From Vicinamibacteria bacterium (GTDB lineage: Bacteria; Acidobacteriota; Vicinamibacteria; Vicinamibacterales; UBA8438): a stretch of 64,000 bases of DNA. Below are positions 52,880-60,058 of this stretch, in pieces. Location of the stretch: assembly GCA_022820825.1 (NCBI GenBank), contig JAJEEU010000007.1, positions 33,118-97,117 of the forward strand, in the 5' to 3' direction. The position numbers were made by a program, and so were the translations under genes. Each line of letters begins with the position of its first letter. Within the stretch, counting starts at the first letter, position 1. The notes below the pieces were generated by a model. The model was not told the origin of the DNA. It made no database searches and saw only the letters and a program-made list of their open reading frames with translations.

Positions 52880-54261
52880 TCATCACGAAGAAGCATCTGC
52901 CTCGCCGGACCTTCCTGCGCGGCGCGGGCGCGACCGTCGCGCTGCCGCTGCTCGACTCGATGGTCCCGGCGCTCTCGGCCATGGTGAAGACATCGGCGAA
53001 CCCGGTGCGCCGGCTCGGCTTCATCTACTTCCCGCACGGGTCGGTGTCGTGGGCCAAGGGGTCTCAGAACACGTGGACGCCGCCGGGCGAACCCGGACCG
53101 CTGACGCTCTCGCCGATCCTCCAGCCGCTTGCCGCGGTGCAGGACCAGCTCATCGTCCTCACCAACATGGAGCACCGCAACGCCCAGGGGAACGGCACGG
53201 ACGGCAACGCGGAGCACACGCGCTCGAACGCCAGTTGGCTGAGCGCGGCGCGGCCCAAGATGACCGAGGGCGCCGACGTCCTGCTGGCCACCACCGCGGA
53301 CCAGATCGCCGCGCGGAAGCTGTGCCGCGACACGCGGCTGCCGTCGCTGGAGTTGACGCTGGAGAACAGCTTCCTCGTCGGCAACTGCGACAACGGCTAC
53401 AACTGCGTCTACGTCAACACGCTGTCGTGGTCGTCGCCGACCACGCCGCTGCCGATGGAGAACAACCCGCGGCTGGTGTTCGAGCGGCTGTTCGGCGAGG
53501 GCGGCACGCCGGAAGAGCGTCGCGCCGAGATGCGCAAGGACCGCAGCATCCTCGATTCGGTCACCGAGGACATGTCGCGGCTGATGCGCGAGCTGGGCGC
53601 GGGCGACCGCACGCGCGTCACCGACTACGTCGACGCGGTGCGCGAGGTCGAGCGGCGCATCGAGCGGGCGGAGGAGCAGGCCGGCCAGTCGGCGCTGGAT
53701 CTGCCGGACCGCCCGGTCGGCATCCCGGAAGCGTACGACGAGCACGTGAAGCTCATGTTCGACCTGCTCCTGCTGACCTGGCAGGCCGACATCACGCGCG
53801 TCTTCAGCCTGCAGTTGGGCCGCGAGCAGAGCGCCCGGACGTTCCCCTGGATCGGCGTCAACGAAGGCCACCACGGCACCTCGCACCACCAGGACAAGCC
53901 GGAGAAGATCGCGGCCATCGCCAAGATCAACACCTACTACAGCGAGCTGCTGGCGTACTTCGCCGAGAAGCTTGCCGCCACGCCGGACGGCGACGGCAGC
54001 CTGCTCGACAACTCGATGGTGCTGCAGGGCAGCGGCATGTGCAACGGCAACGCGCACGACCACAAGAACCTGCCGCTCGTGCTGCTCGGCGGCGGGGCGG
54101 GCCGGTTGCGCAGCGGCCGGCACATCAAGTTCCCGGAGCTGACGCCGATGGCCAACCTGCTGCTGGGGCTGCTCGACAAGGCGGGCGTGCCGGCCGACAG
54201 CTTCGGCGACAGCAACGGCCGGGTCGACCTGGAGCCGCTGTCGCTGCTCTCCGACGCGTAG
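52876..54261 (+). CDS. DUF1552 family Tat-exported protein, cassette 2
   Basis: The product has 461 residues with a twin-arginine signal (RRTFLRGAG, then ATVALPLLDS). The family features are GFIYFPHGSVSWAKGS near residues 45-60, DNSMVLQGSGMCNGNAHDHK near the C-terminus, and a Trp/His-rich middle (FPWIGVNEGHHGTSHHQDKP). It overlaps the DUF1592 stop by 4 bases. Compared with cassettes 1 and 3 it has a longer insertion at the N-terminal third. It probably acts as a partner of the cytochrome; no reaction is known. Confidence 0.92.
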   Translation: MIITKKHLPRRTFLRGAGATVALPLLDSMVPALSAMVKTSANPVRRLGFIYFPHGSVSWAKGSQNTWTPPGEPGPLTLSPILQPLAAVQDQLIVLTNMEHRNAQGNGTDGNAEHTRSNASWLSAARPKMTEGADVLLATTADQIAARKLCRDTRLPSLELTLENSFLVGNCDNGYNCVYVNTLSWSSPTTPLPMENNPRLVFERLFGEGGTPEERRAEMRKDRSILDSVTEDMSRLMRELGAGDRTRVTDYVDAVREVERRIERAEEQAGQSALDLPDRPVGIPEAYDEHVKLMFDLLLLTWQADITRVFSLQLGREQSARTFPWIGVNEGHHGTSHHQDKPEKIAAIAKINTYYSELLAYFAEKLAATPDGDGSLLDNSMVLQGSGMCNGNAHDHKNLPLVLLGGGAGRLRSGRHIKFPELTPMANLLLGLLDKAGVPADSFGDSNGRVDLEPLSLLSDA

Positions 54262-54320
54262 AATCTCCCGGCTGCTCGGCCGCAGCGGCAGGTCGTCGCG
54301 GTGCATCGGCGACCGGTGCC

Positions 54321-55820
54321 ATGACGCGAGCATTCCCGCTTGTCGGCGCGCCTCTCCTGCTCCTCTTCCTCGGCACAGTCCTTGCGTCCGCTCAGGACAC
54401 GGCGGTGGCGCCCACGGAACCGCTGCCCCAACCGCCTCCCGTACAGTTCGAGCGCACCACCGAGGTCGGCGGCCTGCTGCCCGACTCGGCCCGCCAGTAT
54501 GGCGCCATCCGCGCCGAGCGTCTGATGCAGTTCGTGGAGGAGCTCGTAGACATCTCCCGCCGCTACCGGGACGCCGGAAATCCGCGGTTCTGGGGCCGCA
54601 TCCTGGGCACGGAATCCGATGCATGGAACGCGGAATGGCTCATGGAGCGCTACCGGGAGCTCGGCCTGGCGGACGTTCGCAGCCAGCCGATCGACATGTC
54701 GCCCCAGTGGATGCCGCGGCAGTGGACGGTCACCGCAAGCGGGGGCGGCCGGACGGTCGAGCTGGCGTCGGCCCAGCCGACCTACGCGTCGCCCGGCACC
54801 ACCGGTGAGGGCCTCGACCTCGAAGCGGTCTGGGCCGGCCTGGCCAGCGACGCCGAGCTGGCGCTGACGCCGGACGTGCGAGGCAAGGCCGTCTTCTTCT
54901 ACAGCGATGAGCTGAACTCACGCTTCGCGAGCATTTCCGACGAGGCGTTCCGTCGCATCAGCGAGCGGGGCGCGGCCGCGGTCTTCGGCATCATCGGGAT
55001 TCCGGGCAACGCGCGGGTCCAGATGTACCCGGTGAACAGCAACGTGCCGAGCTTCGTGGTCGGACGCGAGGACGGCCTGGCGGTGCGCGATCTGATCGGC
55101 GCAGGCGGCGTCCGGGTCCGGGTGGGCCTGGACGTCGAGATGGTGCCGGACCTGCAGACCGCGACGGTCTGGGGCACGCTGCCGGGTGTGACGGACGAAA
55201 CCATCTACATCGTGGCCCATCGGGACGGCTGGTTCGACGGCGCGGTCGACAACGCCAGCGGCATGGCCACGCTGCTCGGGCTGGCCGAGTACTACTCACG
55301 AATTCCGCGTGCGCAACGGCGCCGCACGATCCACTTCATCGGCAGCTCCGGACACCATACGGTGGGGACGGGCGTCAGCGGCGAGTGGTTCGCCGCGCGT
55401 CCGGACCTGTTCCGGCAGACGGCGCTCATCATGAACTGCGAGCACACCGGCCCGCGCCAGACCTTCCACGGTTCGCTGCGGCTCGGGAACGCGCCGATCC
55501 TCATGCGCTGGTTCGCCCACGACGAGCGCATGGCCGGCATCGTGCGCGATGCGCTGGACACCTTCGGCATCGGCACGTTCCGCGAATCGGACCCGAGGGG
55601 TATCGGCGAGGCGGGACGCTACTACCACTACGCGCCGATGGCGCAGCTCCTGGGCGACGGCGGCCGGGGCGGGTGGTACGCCTTCCACACCGACCTGGAG
55701 ACGCCGGAAACCGTCTCCCCCGGCGGGCTGGAGGCCAACACGCGGGCCTACGCGAAGATCATCGACGAGGTGAACAAGCTGGACCTGGACGTGCTGCGCG
55801 CCTCGATCGACGCGCCCTGA
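54321..55820 (+). CDS. M28-like exported peptidase with altered active-site residues
   Basis: The product has 499 residues from the ATG at 54321, with a signal peptide (GAPLLLLFLGTVLASAQ). Residues about 180-260 resemble a PA insert domain. The M28 metal motif is present: HRDGWFDGAVDNASGMATLL near 303-322 (His and Asp ligands). The next motif reads IHFIGSSGHHTVGTG; where M28 enzymes have Glu-Glu there is His-His. The following Asp position is Glu (NCEHTG), while FHTDLETPETV retains the last His. It may be an enzyme with changed metal chemistry or an inactive binding protein. It lies 59 bases after the DUF1552 gene and may be read with it. Confidence 0.8.
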   Translation: MTRAFPLVGAPLLLLFLGTVLASAQDTAVAPTEPLPQPPPVQFERTTEVGGLLPDSARQYGAIRAERLMQFVEELVDISRRYRDAGNPRFWGRILGTESDAWNAEWLMERYRELGLADVRSQPIDMSPQWMPRQWTVTASGGGRTVELASAQPTYASPGTTGEGLDLEAVWAGLASDAELALTPDVRGKAVFFYSDELNSRFASISDEAFRRISERGAAAVFGIIGIPGNARVQMYPVNSNVPSFVVGREDGLAVRDLIGAGGVRVRVGLDVEMVPDLQTATVWGTLPGVTDETIYIVAHRDGWFDGAVDNASGMATLLGLAEYYSRIPRAQRRRTIHFIGSSGHHTVGTGVSGEWFAARPDLFRQTALIMNCEHTGPRQTFHGSLRLGNAPILMRWFAHDERMAGIVRDALDTFGIGTFRESDPRGIGEAGRYYHYAPMAQLLGDGGRGGWYAFHTDLETPETVSPGGLEANTRAYAKIIDEVNKLDLDVLRASIDAP

Positions 55821-55826
55821 GCGGCT

Positions 55827-56459
55827 CTACTTCGCGAACTCCTTGCGCATGCCCCGCTTCCACTCCTTGAACGGCGGGGGCACGTACGAGTCGCGGTTCG
55901 GCATGACGACCTGCGGCAGGGTCGTCTCGTCCATCACCTCGTCCTCGCCGATGATGCCGCTGCGGTGGAGCAGGTAGGCGGTCAGGCTGTACACCTCGTC
56001 CGGCGTCATGCAGCACGGCCGCGACGCCTCGGTCCACACCGAGCTGCTGAAGCGCCGCATGTCCATGTGCTCGTGCTGCAGATCGAGCGGCATCATCTGG
56101 TTGATGTAGCTCCAGATCAGCGGCGCGAACGGGTGCTGCGCATCGGCTATCCGCGGCATGCGGCCGCCCGGCGTCCGCTCCAGCAGCTTCGGACCCGGGC
56201 CTTCCAGCCCGGTCGAGCCGTGGCACGAGGCGCAGCCCCGCGCCAGCCAGACGACTTCGCCTTCCTTTGCGGTGCCGCGCCCGCGGGGCAGGCCCTCGCC
56301 GTCCGGCCCGACGGCCGCGTCCGGGGGATTGAGCTCCGCTTCCGTCGGCGTCCGGCCCAGGTTGTACTTCGACTCCTGCGCCGCTGCGCTGCCTGCGCCG
56401 AACGCCAGCAGCAGCGCCGCCGCCACGAGCAAGCTAGACCGCATTGTGGACAGTCCCAT
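55827..56459 (-). CDS. c-type cytochrome, probable sulfite dehydrogenase subunit
   Basis: The product has 210 residues from the ATG at 56459, which has GAGGGTGG ahead; the ATG at 56444 is possible. A signal peptide (LLVAAALLLAFGAGSAAAQ) is followed by one haem motif, RGCASCHGSTGLEGPGPKLL near residue 75. A second cysteine pair, RPCCMTPDEVYSLTAYLL, is odd and may be structural. The C-terminus is rich in basic residues. It overlaps the stop of the SoxC-like gene by 26 bases, and such pairs form SorAB/SoxCD-type sulfite dehydrogenases with the cytochrome as electron acceptor. Confidence 0.85.
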   Translation of the reverse strand: MGLSTMRSSLLVAAALLLAFGAGSAAAQESKYNLGRTPTEAELNPPDAAVGPDGEGLPRGRGTAKEGEVVWLARGCASCHGSTGLEGPGPKLLERTPGGRMPRIADAQHPFAPLIWSYINQMMPLDLQHEHMDMRRFSSSVWTEASRPCCMTPDEVYSLTAYLLHRSGIIGEDEVMDETTLPQVVMPNRDSYVPPPFKEWKRGMRKEFAK

Positions 56460-57717
56460 CGCTGGCCACCCTCCAGGGTTGAATCTGGTTTCCGTGCGGC
56501 GCACCGGAGGTGCCCCAGAATGCGGGGAACGCGTCCGCCGTAGGTTGCACCTGGTCCTGATCGTCGGTGCAGCGCGACATGAGGAGCGCCTCTTCGCCGT
56601 TCCAGGTCCACGGCAGCGTGAAGCGGGTCAGCGCGATCCGCTGCAACGGCTCCTGCAGCTTCGCGTCGGTCCAGGTGCGGCCGCCGTCGGCCGACACCTC
56701 CACGCGCCGCACCGTGCCGCTGCCCGACCAGGCCAGACCGGTCAGCGTGTAGTAGCCGCGCCCCGGCAGCCGCTGCTCGCCGGACGGGAACGTGATGACC
56801 GACTTCGGCCCCTGCTCCATGAAGTAGGCGCCCGCCCCGGCAACGTGGCTGTTCGACATCCGGTTGGGGCCGGTCCGCCTGGCGCTCTGGCGCGTCGTGT
56901 ACGAGTGTTTCTCCCAGTAGGTGATGTAGGGGCGGTCGACCAGCTTGATGCGCTGCAGCCACTTGACGTGGTACTTGCCCTGGAAGCCGGGCACCACCAG
57001 GCGCAGCGGGAAACCCTGGTGCGGGCGTATCGGCTCGCCGTTCTGCGCGTAGGCCACCAGCACGTCGTCCATGGCCTTGCCGATCGGCATGCTGGCCCCG
57101 AGCTTCGTGGCTTCTGCGCCTTCCGACAGCACCCAGCCCGCGCCGTCCTTGACGCCGACCTCGTCGAGCAGCACCGAGAGCGGGACGCCGGTCCATTCGC
57201 TGCAGGCGATCATGCCGTGCATCTCGTCGAGCGTCTTCTCCTCCGGGCGCGGGGAATTGGCGATGCACTCGATGAAATGCGTCCGCGTGACCGACGGCAG
57301 GCGCGTCAACTCCTCCATCGTGAACACCAGCGGCCGGTCCACCATGCCGTAGACCATGAGGCGGTGCTCACGGGGGTCGATGTCGGGCGGGTTGTTGCCG
57401 TGCGAAGAGACGTAGTGCAGAGCGGACGGCGTGATCGTGCCGGTCAGCTCCGACAGCGGCGTCCGCGCGTCGAGGCCGTCCGGGTTGCCGTGCAGATCGA
57501 TGTGGCCGATCATCGTCATCGGCGTGCGCACGGTCTGCACGAAGCGCGACCGCTCGCCGTACGCCATCGGGTGGCCGACGACCCCGCCCGGCCTTGGGGC
57601 TCCCAGCCCCTGGCCGCTCGCGGAATTAGCGCCGATGGCCACGCCGCCGGCCAGCCCGCCGGCGAACATCGCCCCTTCCTTGATGAAATGTCTGCGACTC
57701 GCGCGCCTGGCAGCCAT
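56434..57717 (-). CDS. soxC: SoxC/SorA-like molybdopterin sulfite dehydrogenase
   Basis: The product has 427 residues from the ATG at 57717 with GGAGGAG ahead of it. The twin-arginine signal SRRHFIKEG shows Tat export. The Mo-coordinating Cys is probably that of HFIECIANSPRPEEK. The SoxC-type segment MIACSEWTGVPLSVLLDEVG is present, as are the C-terminal dimer-domain features (RRVEVSADGGRTWTDAKLQ). It oxidises sulfite, or a sulfur intermediate of the Sox pathway, in the periplasm, and passes electrons to the cytochrome encoded next. No other sox genes are in the window, so a stand-alone sulfite oxidation role is more likely. Confidence 0.9.
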   Translation of the reverse strand: MAARRASRRHFIKEGAMFAGGLAGGVAIGANSASGQGLGAPRPGGVVGHPMAYGERSRFVQTVRTPMTMIGHIDLHGNPDGLDARTPLSELTGTITPSALHYVSSHGNNPPDIDPREHRLMVYGMVDRPLVFTMEELTRLPSVTRTHFIECIANSPRPEEKTLDEMHGMIACSEWTGVPLSVLLDEVGVKDGAGWVLSEGAEATKLGASMPIGKAMDDVLVAYAQNGEPIRPHQGFPLRLVVPGFQGKYHVKWLQRIKLVDRPYITYWEKHSYTTRQSARRTGPNRMSNSHVAGAGAYFMEQGPKSVITFPSGEQRLPGRGYYTLTGLAWSGSGTVRRVEVSADGGRTWTDAKLQEPLQRIALTRFTLPWTWNGEEALLMSRCTDDQDQVQPTADAFPAFWGTSGAPHGNQIQPWRVASDGTVHNAV

Positions 57718-57880
57718 GGCTCCTCCGGTATCAAACGGGAACGAACGCAGCAACAGCTACGGTGTAGCCCAGAGCCGCCCGCGAGTCAAGATGAATCGGC
57801 AAGCTCGCCTGGTCCCGCCTTGCCGGAGGCGCATGGTAAGGTATCGTTACTTCCTTGCATTCAGACTGGGAGGCGCACCG

Positions 57881-58105
57881 ATGCTCGCGAAACTGACTTC
57901 CAAGAACCAGCTCACCCTTCCCAAGGCCGTGACCGCCGCGGTGGAAGCCGCCGAGTATTTCGATGTGGTCGCGGAGAACGGGCGCATCGTACTGACTCCC
58001 GTCCGCGTTAACCGCGCCGATGCCGTGCGCGCCCGGCTGGCCGAGGTCGGCTTGTCGGAACAGGACGTGGCCGGGGCGGTCTCGTGGGCGCGTTCGGCCG
58101 AGTGA
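57881..58105 (+). CDS. AbrB-type antitoxin
   Basis: The product has 74 residues from the ATG at 57881, preceded by GGGAGG. The N-terminus LAKLTSKNQLTLPKAVTAAV is a SpoVT-AbrB swapped-hairpin domain that binds DNA as a dimer. The C-terminal tail (LAEVGLSEQDVAGAVSWARS) probably masks the toxin. Its stop overlaps the likely GTG start of the toxin by 4 bases. It is the second toxin-antitoxin pair of the window and belongs to a different antitoxin class from that at 46590. Confidence 0.88.
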   Translation: MLAKLTSKNQLTLPKAVTAAVEAAEYFDVVAENGRIVLTPVRVNRADAVRARLAEVGLSEQDVAGAVSWARSAE

Positions 58106-58530
58106 CACCCCCGCGCCTGGTCCTGGATACCAACGTGCTGCTGGCGGCGCTCCTGTTTCCCGCCGGCAGGGCATCCTGGCTGCGCGCCGCGTGGCGGGCG
58201 GGTCGCGTCCGGCCCCTGGCGAGCCGGGACACGGCCACCGAGCTCCTCCGCGTGCTCACCTACCCGAAGTTCGGATTGATCGCCGAGGAACGCCAGGACC
58301 TGCTCGACGACTATCTGCCCTGCTGCGAGACGGTCGCCGTGCCGGAGCCGCCGCCCGCGGTTCCCCAATGCCGGGATCCATTCGACCGTCCCTTCCTGGA
58401 ACTGGCCCTCGCGGCCCGCGCCGACGCCTTGATCACCGGCGATGCGGATCTGCTGGCGCTGGCGGACTCGTTTGCCGTTCCCATACTGTCGCCCGCCGCA
58501 TTGAGGAAGCGGTTGGTACCTGCGGGGTGA
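58102..58530 (+). CDS. PIN-domain putative toxin
   Basis: The product has 142 residues from the GTG at 58102, whose GTGA overlaps the antitoxin stop; the GTG at 58084 is in frame but less neat. PRLVLDTNVLLAALLFPAGR carries the first acid. The rest, RDTATELLRVLTYPKFGL and DPFDRPFLELALAARADALI with TGDADLLALAD, supply the others of a PIN nuclease of the COG1569 toxin type. It probably cuts RNA. The following hairpin at 58541 may end the transcript. Confidence 0.88.
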   Translation: MTPPRLVLDTNVLLAALLFPAGRASWLRAAWRAGRVRPLASRDTATELLRVLTYPKFGLIAEERQDLLDDYLPCCETVAVPEPPPAVPQCRDPFDRPFLELALAARADALITGDADLLALADSFAVPILSPAALRKRLVPAG

Positions 58531-58540
58531 CATGCAGCCC

Positions 58541-58568
58541 GCGGAGTGGCATACTGGCAGCACTCCGC
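58541..58568 (+). terminator. 8-base inverted repeat after the PIN toxin gene
   Basis: GCGGAGTG, 12 bases, then CACTCCGC. It starts 11 bases after the toxin stop and ends 28 bases before the ankyrin start. It lacks a T run. It could end the toxin transcript or act as an operator for the ankyrin gene. Confidence 0.4.
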
Positions 58569-58596
58569 AAATCAGGCGTAGTTTCGAAGGAGGAGC

Positions 58597-60042
58597 ATGC
58601 GCGTCGCATCAGGATGGCCGGCGGCGGCGTGGGCGGCGGTGCTGCTGCTGGGTGCCACTGCGGCAGGGGCGGCCGACGTGCGCCTGACCGAAGCGCTCAG
58701 GAGCGGAGACCACGCGGCCGTGCGCGCCCTGCTCGAGGGCGGGGCCGACGTGAACGCCCCGGAGGAGGACGGCGCCACCGCGCTGCACTGGGCGGTGCGC
58801 TGGGACGACGCCGCGGCAGTCGACCTGCTGCTGGGCGCCGGCGCCGACCCCGGCGCCGCCAACGACTACGGCGTCACGCCGCTGTCGCTAGCCTGCATCA
58901 ACCGCAACGTGTCCGTGGTCGGGAAGCTCCTGGCCGCCGGCGCGGATCCTGACGCCGCCACCTCGATGGGGGAGACGGCGCTCATGACCTGCGCGGGCAC
59001 CGGCAGCGCGGCCGCTGTGTCCGCCCTCCTCGACCGCGGCGCCGCGAACATCAACGCGAAGGAGTCGTCCCAGGGTCAGACGGCGCTGATGTGGGCGGTG
59101 GCGCAGGGGTATCCGGAGGTCGTGCGGATACTCCTGGAACATGGCGCCGCCATCGACACGCGGACGAAGAGCCGCTCGCTGCTCGTGAGCCTGGAGGGCG
59201 GCGCGGGCGGGACGGATCCCGGAGAAGTGAAGTTGGGCGGGTTCACGCCGTTGCTGTTCGCCGCGCGGCAGGGCAACGTCGAGAGCGCCCGCCTGCTGCT
59301 CGACGCGGGCGCCGACGTGAACGACACGGCGCCGGGCGGTGCTTCGGCGCTGGTGGTCGCGGGCTTCAGCGGCCACGGGGAGCTCGGCGCGTTCCTGCTG
59401 GAGCGGGGCGCCGACCCGGACGCCGGCGGCGCGGGCTACGCGCCGCTGCACACGGCCGTGCTGCGCGGCGACGCGGAGTTCGTGAAGGCGCTGCTCGCCC
59501 ACGGCGCCGACCCGAACGTGCGCATGACCCGCGGCAGCCGCGTGCCGCGGCGGACCAACTGGTGGGTGCTGCCGAGCTACTTCGTCGGGGGCACGCCGTA
59601 CCTGCTGGCGGCGAAGTTCGCCGAGGTCGAGATCATGCGCATCCTGCACGCGCACGGCGCGGATCCGTACCTGGCGGCGAAGGATGGGACGACCCCGCTG
59701 ATGATGGCCGCCGGCGCGCGCTGGAGCAACCGGGAGTACGACCGCCGCAACCGGGCCGTGCCCATCGAGCTGGCCCGCGCCATGCAGGCCGACGACCGCG
59801 GCAACCTCGCGGCGACGAAGCTGGCGCTGGAGCTGGGCTCCGACGTCAACGCGCAGAACGAGGACGGCGAAACGGCACTGCACGCCGCGGTCTACAAGGC
59901 CTGGCAGCGGGTGGTTGACCTGCTCGTCGAGCACGGCGGGCGCCTGGACATCAAGGACAGGTCCGGCAACACGCCGGCGGACGAGATGTGCCACGACGAT
60001 GGCGGGAAGCTCATCCAGTGTCCTGTGGGCTCGGGCGGATAA
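58597..60042 (+). CDS. Secreted ankyrin-repeat protein, cassette 3
   Basis: The product has 481 residues with AAGGAGGAGC just before the ATG. A signal peptide (AAWAAVLLLGATAAGAAD) precedes roughly nine to ten ankyrin repeats (DGATALHWAVRWDDAAAVDL, GVTPLSLACINRNVSVVG). The insertion near residues 305-330 (RGSRVPRRTNWWVLPSYFVG) matches that of cassette 1. It lies 16 bases upstream of the DUF1592 gene on the same strand, so here the ankyrin gene is first in one operon with its partners. This is the clearest evidence that the three genes belong together. Confidence 0.92.
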   Translation: MRVASGWPAAAWAAVLLLGATAAGAADVRLTEALRSGDHAAVRALLEGGADVNAPEEDGATALHWAVRWDDAAAVDLLLGAGADPGAANDYGVTPLSLACINRNVSVVGKLLAAGADPDAATSMGETALMTCAGTGSAAAVSALLDRGAANINAKESSQGQTALMWAVAQGYPEVVRILLEHGAAIDTRTKSRSLLVSLEGGAGGTDPGEVKLGGFTPLLFAARQGNVESARLLLDAGADVNDTAPGGASALVVAGFSGHGELGAFLLERGADPDAGGAGYAPLHTAVLRGDAEFVKALLAHGADPNVRMTRGSRVPRRTNWWVLPSYFVGGTPYLLAAKFAEVEIMRILHAHGADPYLAAKDGTTPLMMAAGARWSNREYDRRNRAVPIELARAMQADDRGNLAATKLALELGSDVNAQNEDGETALHAAVYKAWQRVVDLLVEHGGRLDIKDRSGNTPADEMCHDDGGKLIQCPVGSGG

Positions 60043-60058
60043 GGGGCGGGTGGGGGAA

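Noticed and set aside
56434..57717. Full Sox thiosulfate-oxidation cluster
   Set aside because: Only soxC-like and one cytochrome gene are present; no soxXA, soxYZ or soxB nearby.
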